A stretch of 14,155 nucleotides of DNA from Bacteroidales bacterium UBA2295. GTDB lineage: Bacteria > Bacteroidota > Bacteroidia > Bacteroidales > Tenuifilaceae. A model generated the notes under the pieces. That model worked only from the letters and a program-made list of their open reading frames with translations, was not told the origin of the DNA and made no database searches. Position numbers and translations under genes: made by a program. Below are positions 7,993 through 13,120 of the stretch, one piece after another. Position 1 is the first letter of the stretch. The number at the start of each line of letters is the position of its first letter. Location of the stretch: positions 1-14,155 of the forward strand of contig DDWD01000166.1 in the NCBI GenBank assembly GCA_002345825.1, read 5' to 3'.

Positions 7993-8024
7993 TTTGGTTG
8001 GTTTGGCTAAATACAATATTTTTG
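7993..8024 (+). promoter_or_regulatory. Promoter of the tRNA-Gly/tRNA-Leu unit
   Basis: TTTG (7993-7996), 20-nt spacer, TAttTTTG (8017-8024): a perfect Bacteroidota sigma-ABfr-type promoter. Transcription would start about 45 nt before the mature tRNA-Gly. Confidence 0.8.
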
Positions 8025-8074
8025 CATTCGCAATTGAGGGGATGGTTAGTGGAGTTTAGAAAAATTGACATACT

Positions 8075-8147
8075 GCGGAAATAGCTCAGTTGGTAGAGCA
8101 CAACCTTGCCAAGGTTGGGGTCGCGAGTTCGAGTCTCGTTTTCCGCT
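8075..8147 (+). tRNA. tRNA-Gly (GCC)
   Basis: 73-nt cloverleaf. Acceptor stem GCGGAAA pairs with TTTCCGC, discriminator T; D arm GCTCAGTTGGTAGAGC; anticodon loop TTGCCAA gives anticodon GCC on a stem CAACC/GGTTG; T loop TTCGAGT. The 3' CCA is not encoded (TCAA follows). Confidence 0.97.
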
Positions 8148-8153
8148 CAACAG

Positions 8154-8181
8154 AAAAAAGCGGATAAAGTCCGCTTTTTTT
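8154..8181 (+). terminator. Hairpin with T-run between tRNA-Gly and tRNA-Leu
   Basis: AAAAAAGCGGA and TCCGCTTTTTT form a stem around a 5-nt loop, ending in seven T. It has the shape of an intrinsic terminator, yet tRNA-Leu downstream has no recognisable promoter of its own. Confidence 0.75.
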
Positions 8182-8208
8182 CTACCAACACTTTTCTTTT
8201 CGTAATGG

Positions 8209-8296
8209 GCCCGGATGGTGGAATTGGTAGACACGCAGGACTTAAAATCCTGTAGCCATTGCGGCTGTGCCGGTTCGACCCCGGCTCCGGGTACCA
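8209..8296 (+). tRNA. tRNA-Leu (UAA)
   Basis: Class II tRNA with a long variable arm (85 nt plus encoded CCA at 8294-8296). Acceptor GCCCGGA pairs with TCCGGGT, with G1-U72 at the end as in E. coli tRNA-Leu(UAA). Anticodon stem CAGGA/TCCTG encloses CTTAAAA, anticodon TAA. T arm GCCGG-TTCGACC-CCGGC. This is the only one of the three tRNAs here with an encoded CCA. Confidence 0.97.
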
Positions 8297-8304
8297 AATC
8301 AAAG

Positions 8305-8332
8305 GCCTGACTTCTCGTCAGGCTTTTTTTTT
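8305..8332 (+). terminator. Terminator of the tRNA unit
   Basis: GCCTGAC-TTCTC-GTCAGGC: perfect 7-bp stem followed directly by nine T, 8 nt after the tRNA-Leu CCA. Confidence 0.9.
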
Positions 8333-8351
8333 GCATTATACACACCATATC

Positions 8352-8391
8352 GAAAAAATAAGACGGGGCGATCCGTTTCCGAATCGCCCCG
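8352..8391 (-). terminator. Terminator of the ECF sigma factor gene
   Basis: CGGGGCGAT (8364-8372) pairs perfectly with ATCGCCCCG (8383-8391). On the minus strand a T-rich stretch (TCTTATTTTTTCG) follows. It lies about 55 nt past the sigma-factor stop codon. Confidence 0.8.
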
Positions 8392-8446
8392 CTGTAGCTA
8401 ACAAATCTAACTTGTTGTAAACACCTAAACTAAAACATGGAAAAAA

Positions 8447-8944
8447 CTATTGGTAATCGGGTAATGCATTCATAAGCTTTTGGCGCGAGAAGAAAATTCG
8501 ACTCTTTACGGTACCAATTTTTAGGTTAAGCTTATCGGCAATCTCCTTGTACTTATAGCCTGACGTATGCATCTGGAATGGGATACGGAAATCGTCGTCG
8601 AGCTCATTCACCTTTCGATTAATCTCGCTATGCGAGTAGGTTGACTCGGGCCCCTCATCGAAAGTGCGCCCATTTACCAAGTACTGATTATCGCTCGAAT
8701 CGAAAGTGGTACGCTGCTTAACCGCCTTGCGGTAATTATTAATAAAGGTATTCTTCATAATGGTGAAAGTCCATGCCTTTATATTTGTATTGTCTTCAAA
8801 CTTATCTTTGTAGGTTAAGGCCTTTAGATAAGTCTCCTGAAGTAGGTCGCGAGCATCCTCAGGATTGGCAGTTAAACTGTATGCAAATCTTTCGAGATTT
8901 GGCTCTAGCTCAATAAGTGCTGTGTTGAATTCTGCTGTTGACAT
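8447..8944 (-). CDS. ECF-type RNA polymerase sigma factor
   Basis: A 165-residue sigma-70 family factor of the extracytoplasmic-function class: region 2 and region 4 joined by a short linker. Region 2 covers about residues 10-75, with core-binding DARDLLQETYLKAL (30-43) and the -10-recognition segment KAWTFTIMKNTFINNYRK (56-73). Region 4 covers about 108-162, with the helix-turn-helix YKEIADKLNLKIGTVKSRIF (132-151) that reads the -35. No anti-sigma factor or membrane partner gene lies beside it on either side, so control is probably at transcription. A perfect promoter lies upstream (8995-9025), abutting a 13-bp palindrome. The next gene upstream, on the same strand, is a MerR-cobalamin regulator. 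Confidence 0.93.
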   Translation of the reverse strand: MSTAEFNTALIELEPNLERFAYSLTANPEDARDLLQETYLKALTYKDKFEDNTNIKAWTFTIMKNTFINNYRKAVKQRTTFDSSDNQYLVNGRTFDEGPESTYSHSEINRKVNELDDDFRIPFQMHTSGYKYKEIADKLNLKIGTVKSRIFFSRQKLMNALPDYQ

Positions 8945-8994
8945 AGTGATATGGTTTAAGTTTTATTTTTATTCAGTCTAAATAAATGTCTATG

Positions 8995-9025
8995 CAAATA
9001 TACAACAGGATTAAACAAAACCAAA
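8995..9025 (-). promoter_or_regulatory. Promoter of the ECF sigma factor gene
   Basis: On the minus strand: TTTG (9025-9022), 19-nt spacer, TAtaTTTG (9002-8995). This is a perfect match to the Bacteroidota housekeeping consensus, with start expected about 45 nt before the ATG at 8944. The -33 TTTG shares three bases with the end of the palindrome 9023-9052. Confidence 0.8.
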
Positions 9026-9052
9026 TGGGGGTGTATATTTACACCCCCATTT
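9023..9052. repeat. Perfect 13-bp inverted repeat (operator or terminator candidate)
   Basis: AAATGGGGGTGTA (9023-9035) and TACACCCCCATTT (9040-9052) are exact reverse complements around the 4-nt centre TATT. Two readings are possible. It could be an operator next to the sigma-factor promoter, with TGTA/TACA half-sites. It could also be a terminator for the MerR transcript, since on the minus strand it is followed by the T-rich but interrupted TTTGGTTTTGTTT. Confidence 0.7.
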
Positions 9053-9263
9053 CTATGGTTATTCTAAATAAAAAGCAGCACGAATTCACCATAAACAGGC
9101 AAACTAGTAGTTCTGTTCTAAATTAGTTCTAAACAATAAAATTTTATAAAAATTACTTGGTAAATTCGCCATTACATGATTAGCAACAACTTACATATTA
9201 CTAAAATGGAATATAAGTTGACCTACTGAAGATCAACATAATAAATAGTGCGAAAAGAGAATA

Positions 9264-10139
9264 CTATTTAACGTGCTTGCTTAAGAACTGCGTAAATTGC
9301 ACTGCAGAAGATACCATATATGCTCCCTTCGGAATATCCACCTCTCCCTCCTCGACTTGGTAACCGGTTACAACTAGCATAGCATCGGGTAATCCGTTAA
9401 GCAATCTTTCGAAGTGATTTGCCACCACATCCTTAGACATCGAAATGGTTAAAGCTGTGAAGAGAACTTTGATACCTTGTTTGTTGGCAACCCTTACAAC
9501 ATCATCAACTGGAACTGTTTGCCCCAGATAGGTTGTGCTATACCCCTTGGAAAGAGCCAGGTAGTTAAAATACAGAATACCTAACTCGTGCAACTCTCCT
9601 TCGGGCAGATAAAAAAGGATTCTATTTTGATGCGACACCTTCACATCTAAATCAAGAGTGGCTTTTATAATTGAGTTGCGAAGGATGGTTGAAGTGAAGT
9701 GCTCTTGAGCTGGGACAATTCCACCTGATTGCCACAGTAGTCCCATACGCTTTTGAAATGGAACCAATAGATTCTCATAAGTCCACTCAAAGCCCCTTTC
9801 TGCAATAAACTCTTTGAGTTTGCCTACAAAAGTCTCCTCGTCCATATTTATGGCAGCAGTAAGTAAACTCTCGGGTACTGGGGGTGCCCCCACGTACTTA
9901 TTACCCTGATTTACTATTGTAGCCATCTCCTCTGACGACATTCTTGATATCCGACTTATGCGATATCCAACACTCAAAAGCATTTTAATGTTGAGGGCCA
10001 ATCTCATATCATCTTCGGAATACCTGCGGATATTAGTATCGGTCCGAGAGGGTGAAAACATATTGTATCGTTTCTCCCAAACCCTAATGGTATGTGGCTT
10101 TATGCCAGTAAGAACTGAGAGCTGTTTAATGCTGTACAT
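9264..10139 (-). CDS. MerR-family regulator with cobalamin-binding domain (CarH/LitR type)
   Basis: Predicted DNA-binding regulator of 291 residues with three parts. Residues 1-~70 are a MerR winged helix-turn-helix (SIKQLSVLTGIKPHTIRVWE, then RRYSEDDM). About 90-165 is the four-helix cap of B12-binding proteins and contains Trp136-x9-Glu146-His147, the signature of CarA/CarH cobalamin photoreceptors. About 170-291 is a Rossmann-like B12-binding domain with Glu182-x-His184-x-x-Gly187 in place of DxHxxG; His184 can be the lower cobalt ligand. By family, binding of adenosylcobalamin would make it a light-responsive repressor; that is inference for this protein. It is 77 nt downstream of the O-methyltransferase gene, in line with an operon, and upstream of an ECF sigma gene. 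No carotenoid genes are in the window. Confidence 0.92.
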   Translation of the reverse strand: MYSIKQLSVLTGIKPHTIRVWEKRYNMFSPSRTDTNIRRYSEDDMRLALNIKMLLSVGYRISRISRMSSEEMATIVNQGNKYVGAPPVPESLLTAAINMDEETFVGKLKEFIAERGFEWTYENLLVPFQKRMGLLWQSGGIVPAQEHFTSTILRNSIIKATLDLDVKVSHQNRILFYLPEGELHELGILYFNYLALSKGYSTTYLGQTVPVDDVVRVANKQGIKVLFTALTISMSKDVVANHFERLLNGLPDAMLVVTGYQVEEGEVDIPKGAYMVSSAVQFTQFLSKHVK

Positions 10140-10216
10140 TTCGGTTTGCGTTGTTAGTAATGTTTAAACAACTGATAGGCAAATTGGTTCATTATGTACA
10201 ATACTCAACAAACGGG

Positions 10217-10864
10217 CTACAACTTGCGGATGAGCATTAAACCATCACGTAATGGTAAAAGCACTTGCTCAAGTCCATTATGGTTGGCAACCAAGTCGTT
10301 GAAATGCATTACACCCTTGGTATAGGCATCGTCTGGCTCGTTGAGCAATACTTTACCTCCCCAAATTACATTGTCGGCCAAAATATACCCGTTTGTTTTC
10401 ACTTTAGGAAGCACCAATTCCAAATACCTTGGATATTGCCGCTTATCTCCATCAATAAGGACCAAATCGAACTCCTCGTTAAGCATTGGAATTATGTCTA
10501 AAGCACTTCCAATATGCAGTGTAATCTTACTCGCCATATCGGCCAGCCGAAAAAATTCCAAAGCGGTATCGCAAATCTCGTCATTTATATCGATGGTGTG
10601 GAGGTGCCCGTTGTCGGTCAAACCCTTTGCTAGACAAATAGCAGAGTAGCCAGTATAAGTTCCAATTTCAAGGATTCTTTGGGGCGCAATCATCCTGCTA
10701 ATCATCTCAAGAAGTTTTCCCTGTATAGGGCCACTAAGCATTCGTGGTTGTAAACTTGTAAGATGAGTGTGACGATTGAGTTTATAAAGGATATCATCCT
10801 CGGGTGTAGTGTGTTGTAGTAGGTATTCCTCCATATCGTTGGAGTGATACAAGCCAGTTTCCAT
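10217..10864 (-). CDS. SAM-dependent O-methyltransferase (YrrM/TrmR-like)
   Basis: Class I methyltransferase of the cation-dependent O-methyltransferase family (COMT-like), 215 residues. It has SAM-binding motif I LEIGTYTGYSA (65-75), the acidic residue ending strand 2 (Asp92 in IDIND), and metal-ligand candidates Asp138 (LIDGDKRQY), Asp164 and Asn165 (ADNVIWGGKV). Bacterial relatives include YrrM/TrmR, which methylates 5-hydroxyuridine at tRNA position 34, but the family also holds small-molecule catechol methylases. The tRNA role is a guess from similarity. Its ATG overlaps the stop of the M16 peptidase gene by one base (TAATG), indicating translational coupling. Confidence 0.9.
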   Translation of the reverse strand: METGLYHSNDMEEYLLQHTTPEDDILYKLNRHTHLTSLQPRMLSGPIQGKLLEMISRMIAPQRILEIGTYTGYSAICLAKGLTDNGHLHTIDINDEICDTALEFFRLADMASKITLHIGSALDIIPMLNEEFDLVLIDGDKRQYPRYLELVLPKVKTNGYILADNVIWGGKVLLNEPDDAYTKGVMHFNDLVANHNGLEQVLLPLRDGLMLIRKL

Positions 10865-12084
10865 TACTTATATATTAAGGTTGTCAAGCTATGCGGATCA
10901 AAATTCTCATTGGCTATTCGAAGCAGATCATCGGCAGTGATTCTCTCAATTTTAGCATTCACCTCTTTAAAACTCTCCACCGAGTTATAAAACAGATAGC
11001 TACGAGCTACGCTGAGCATAAGCGATTCACTATTCTCTGCAGATATTGCCAATTGGCCAATTAGTTGCCGCTTTGCCTTGGCGAGTTGCTGTACACCCAA
11101 CTTTTTATTTCGCAAAATGTTCAGCTCGTTGTGCAGCATTTCAAGCGACCTTTCAAAATTTGATTTATCGCTACCAAAGTATATGCTAAAAACGCCTGTA
11201 TCGGAATATGGTGTGTACGATGACTCAACGTTGTATGCATATCCGGTCCGCTCACGAAGAGCCAAATTTAGGCGAGAGTTTTGCCCTGGTCCACCAAGAA
11301 CGTTATTGAGCAAATACATAGCTACCCTTTTAGGATCGTGCAGATCGTATGCCCTGCAACCAATAATACAGTGCTGCTGATATGTTCGTTTGCGCACCTC
11401 CTTAATAATTGGTAGCGATGGTTCTATTGGTAATCGGGAAACTTTACGCAGGTTGGCCGACACCGAACCGAAATAGCGTTCAGCTAGCTTAACAACCCTC
11501 GTAAATGGTATGTTACCAATGGAGCAAAAAACCATCTGGTCGGTGTTGTAACACCGATCCATAAAGCTAAAGATATCGTTGCGAGAAAATCGCTTAATAT
11601 GTTTCTTTGCCCCTAGAATATTTCGGCCAAAAGGATGGTTTGGATAAAGCAGCTCCTCAAAATCATCAAAGATTAGCTCAGACGGTGCATCTTTGTATGA
11701 ATTTATCTCATCGAGCACTACGTCCTTTTCCTTAACCAACTCTTTTTCGGGGAAATTAGAGCGAAACATGATGTCATACATAAGCTCAATTGCCCGATGA
11801 TAATCCTCCTTCAAGAAGGTTGAGTGAATTACAGTTTCCTCCTTAGTGGTATAGGCATTTAGTTCTCCCCCCACATCCTCGAGCCTACTATTTATATGAT
11901 AGGCTTTGCGCCGCTTTGTGCCTTTAAAAAGCACGTGCTCAATAAAATGTGCCAGCCCGTGCTCATGCTCTGTCTCGTCTCTAGTACCTGCATTTACCAT
12001 TACGCTACTATACGCCACCGGCGAATTGGTGCGACCATGTATCACTCTAATACCATTCTGCAGGGTGTAATTTTCAAACGTCAT
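10864..12084 (-). CDS. M16 family zinc peptidase (pitrilysin/processing-peptidase type)
   Basis: Zinc metallopeptidase related to mitochondrial processing peptidase beta and pitrilysin; 406 residues with the chosen start. Inverted zinc motif His46-Phe-Ile-Glu49-His50 (HFIEH), with Glu119 and Glu126 in EKDVVLDEI at the spacing of the third ligand and its partner. The C-terminal half carries the paired Arg-Tyr region (SRLNLALRERTGYAY). No signal peptide is seen, so it is probably cytosolic. The frame stays open to 12138, but that upstream start would be TTG and lies inside the promoter at 12104-12134. The ATG at 12084 starts exactly where family similarity begins (FENYTLQNGIRVIHG). It heads a probable operon with the O-methyltransferase and the MerR regulator. 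Confidence 0.93.
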   Translation of the reverse strand: MTFENYTLQNGIRVIHGRTNSPVAYSSVMVNAGTRDETEHEHGLAHFIEHVLFKGTKRRKAYHINSRLEDVGGELNAYTTKEETVIHSTFLKEDYHRAIELMYDIMFRSNFPEKELVKEKDVVLDEINSYKDAPSELIFDDFEELLYPNHPFGRNILGAKKHIKRFSRNDIFSFMDRCYNTDQMVFCSIGNIPFTRVVKLAERYFGSVSANLRKVSRLPIEPSLPIIKEVRKRTYQQHCIIGCRAYDLHDPKRVAMYLLNNVLGGPGQNSRLNLALRERTGYAYNVESSYTPYSDTGVFSIYFGSDKSNFERSLEMLHNELNILRNKKLGVQQLAKAKRQLIGQLAISAENSESLMLSVARSYLFYNSVESFKEVNAKIERITADDLLRIANENFDPHSLTTLIYK

Positions 12085-12103
12085 TAAGTGCAAATTTAAT
12101 CTG

Positions 12104-12134
12104 CAAACGTAGTGAATTTCAACGATAAGCCAAA
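12104..12134 (-). promoter_or_regulatory. Promoter of the M16 peptidase operon
   Basis: Minus strand TTTG (12134-12131), 19-nt spacer, TAcgTTTG (12111-12104): a perfect Bacteroidota promoter. The predicted leader to the ATG at 12084 is only about 15 nt. A second -7-like TAaaTTTG at 12098-12091 lacks a matching -33 and would leave almost no leader. Confidence 0.75.
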
Positions 12135-12287
12135 GCAATATTTATCCGTATGCTCGAATTGCACGCCATACCCAAGGCCTATGAGGTGTTTTATTTTAAA
12201 CCATTCTAAATAGAAGACGTGAATTGGAATAAGTATCCTGATAGTCAAGCCACATAGGGATAACAAAAAATATTTCTTTAGATAATG

Positions 12288-12318
12288 TTTGGCGATAAAA
12301 TAATTTTACATACTTTTG
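12288..12318 (+). promoter_or_regulatory. Promoter of tRNA-Phe
   Basis: TTTG (12288-12291), 19-nt spacer, TActTTTG (12311-12318), a perfect consensus match 15 nt before the mature tRNA. Confidence 0.82.
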
Positions 12319-12333
12319 CAACCGCAAAACGCT

Positions 12334-12406
12334 GGTGCCATAGCTCAGTTGGTAGAGCAAAGGACTGAAAATCCTTGTGTCCCCGGTTCGATTCCTGGTG
12401 GCACCA
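12334..12406 (+). tRNA. tRNA-Phe (GAA)
   Basis: 73-nt cloverleaf. Acceptor GGTGCCA/TGGCACC, discriminator A; D arm GCTCAGTTGGTAGAGC; anticodon stem AAGGA/TCCTT with loop CTGAAAA, anticodon GAA; five-base variable loop GTGTC. T arm CCCGG-TTCGATT-CCTGG contains a C-U mismatch at its third pair (12384/12396). CCA is not encoded. Confidence 0.96.
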
Positions 12407-12407
12407 C

Positions 12408-12443
12408 AAAAAGAGAACCGTGTGTACACGGTTCTCTTTTTTT
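12408..12443. terminator. Bidirectional terminator after tRNA-Phe
   Basis: A perfect 15-bp stem (12408-12422 with 12427-12441, loop TGTA) with five A on the left and seven T on the right. It starts 2 nt after the tRNA and can act on both strands. Confidence 0.9.
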
Positions 12444-12480
12444 ATGCCAGTATTAGAATGCTTCGCGTGGTGTGTATAAT

Positions 12481-12518
12481 AAAAAATCCTTGGGGATTAC
12501 TATTTCCACAAGGATTTT
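12481..12518 (-). terminator. Terminator of the lipoprotein gene
   Basis: AAAATCCTTG (12483-12492) pairs with CAAGGATTTT (12509-12518) around a 16-nt loop. On the minus strand it is followed by TTTTTTATTA. It lies 20 nt beyond the stop codon at 12539. Confidence 0.75.
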
Positions 12519-12538
12519 AACATCGATTCGTAAAGGGG

Positions 12539-13033
12539 CTAATCCATACTGTCGGGACGAAAAAGCAGCTTTTCGTTAAGGATTTGATCAAATGCTTCGG
12601 GGTTTAGTATTGTAGCAACCCTAAAGTTGGGATCGAGGAAGAAAAGCTCCTCTTTAATTTTAGGTTCCCCGTCAACTCCTGTTGTAGAGTACCTGTGAAG
12701 TATGGTATATCCCAGTAAAAGCCCCATGTTGTTTTCAAGTAGATTTTTAAGGCTATCCAGCTTGGGTGAGTTTTCGCTTTTGGCGCGCTCCTCCTCAATA
12801 AGATTTGTTAGCTGCAGGGTTCTGTCGGTGCGTTCGTAGCGGGGAGTAATCTCGCTAAAGCTTAGCGATTTGTACTTTGGGTGTTCGTCGGTGGAGTTTT
12901 CCATCCATTGCGTAATAGACTGTTCTGCCTTGGCCTGAGGTGTGTCCTGTTCCTTTTTACTGCCTATGTTGCAGCTGCAAAGAAGGGATAGTAGCACTAC
13001 TGTTATGGTAATTATCCTATCGGTTTTTTTCAT
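12539..13033 (-). CDS. Small lipoprotein of unknown function
   Basis: A 164-residue protein with a lipoprotein signal peptide: basic start MKKTDR, hydrophobic core IITITVVLLSLL, then C-S-C with Cys21 (or Cys19) as the likely lipidated residue. It is probably anchored in the cell envelope. The mature part is charged and mostly helical, with a region that could form a coiled coil (LIEERAKSENSPKLDSLKNL, about 77-96). A short segment with a beta flavour follows (KEELFFLDPNFRVATILNP), then an acidic C-terminus. No known domain is recognised. It stands alone between its own terminator and that of the M20 peptidase gene, so it is likely transcribed separately. Confidence 0.82.
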   Translation of the reverse strand: MKKTDRIITITVVLLSLLCSCNIGSKKEQDTPQAKAEQSITQWMENSTDEHPKYKSLSFSEITPRYERTDRTLQLTNLIEEERAKSENSPKLDSLKNLLENNMGLLLGYTILHRYSTTGVDGEPKIKEELFFLDPNFRVATILNPEAFDQILNEKLLFRPDSMD

Positions 13034-13073
13034 GATCTCGCAATTAGGTGGGTGGTGGTATAGGGCAATGATA

Positions 13074-13110
13074 GGAAAAAAACCATGCGGACAAGGGTGT
13101 CCGCATGGTT
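13074..13110 (-). terminator. Terminator of the M20 peptidase gene
   Basis: A perfect 13-bp stem (13081-13093 with 13098-13110, loop AGGG). On the minus strand it is followed by TTTTTTT. It begins 10 nt past the stop codon. Confidence 0.9.
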
Positions 13111-13120
13111 AAATTAGGCG

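Larger units (their letters stand above)
8945..9263. other. Intergenic region between ECF sigma and MerR-B12 genes
   Basis: A 319-nt AT-rich stretch without a supportable ORF. From left to right it holds a ~45-nt sigma-factor leader, the minus-strand promoter (8995-9025), the palindrome (9023-9052) and two GTTCTAAA direct repeats (9115-9122, 9126-9133). About 130 nt of AT-rich sequence next to the MerR stop shows no recognised element. Confidence 0.6.

Noticed and set aside
8046..8348. 100-codon minus-strand ORF across the two tRNA genes
   Set aside because: It reads antisense through tRNA-Leu and tRNA-Gly and yields the typical tRNA-derived peptide (GAGVEPAQP, RDSNSRPQP); spurious.
10195..10200. 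TGTACA upstream of the MerR-B12 gene as an autoregulatory operator
   Set aside because: A six-base palindrome alone is too short to support a site; flanks are only partly symmetric.
10265..10649. Plus-strand ORFs opposite the O-methyltransferase
   Set aside because: Shadow frames; the minus strand carries intact SAM and metal motifs.
12196..12429. 77-codon minus-strand ORF over tRNA-Phe
   Set aside because: Antisense to the tRNA and its terminator (GATRNRTGDTRIF is the tRNA read backwards); spurious.
13066..13095. Minus-strand promoter for the lipoprotein gene (CTTG, 18 nt, TAtcATTG)
   Set aside because: Mismatches in both boxes, a short spacer and overlap with the M20 terminator; not convincing.
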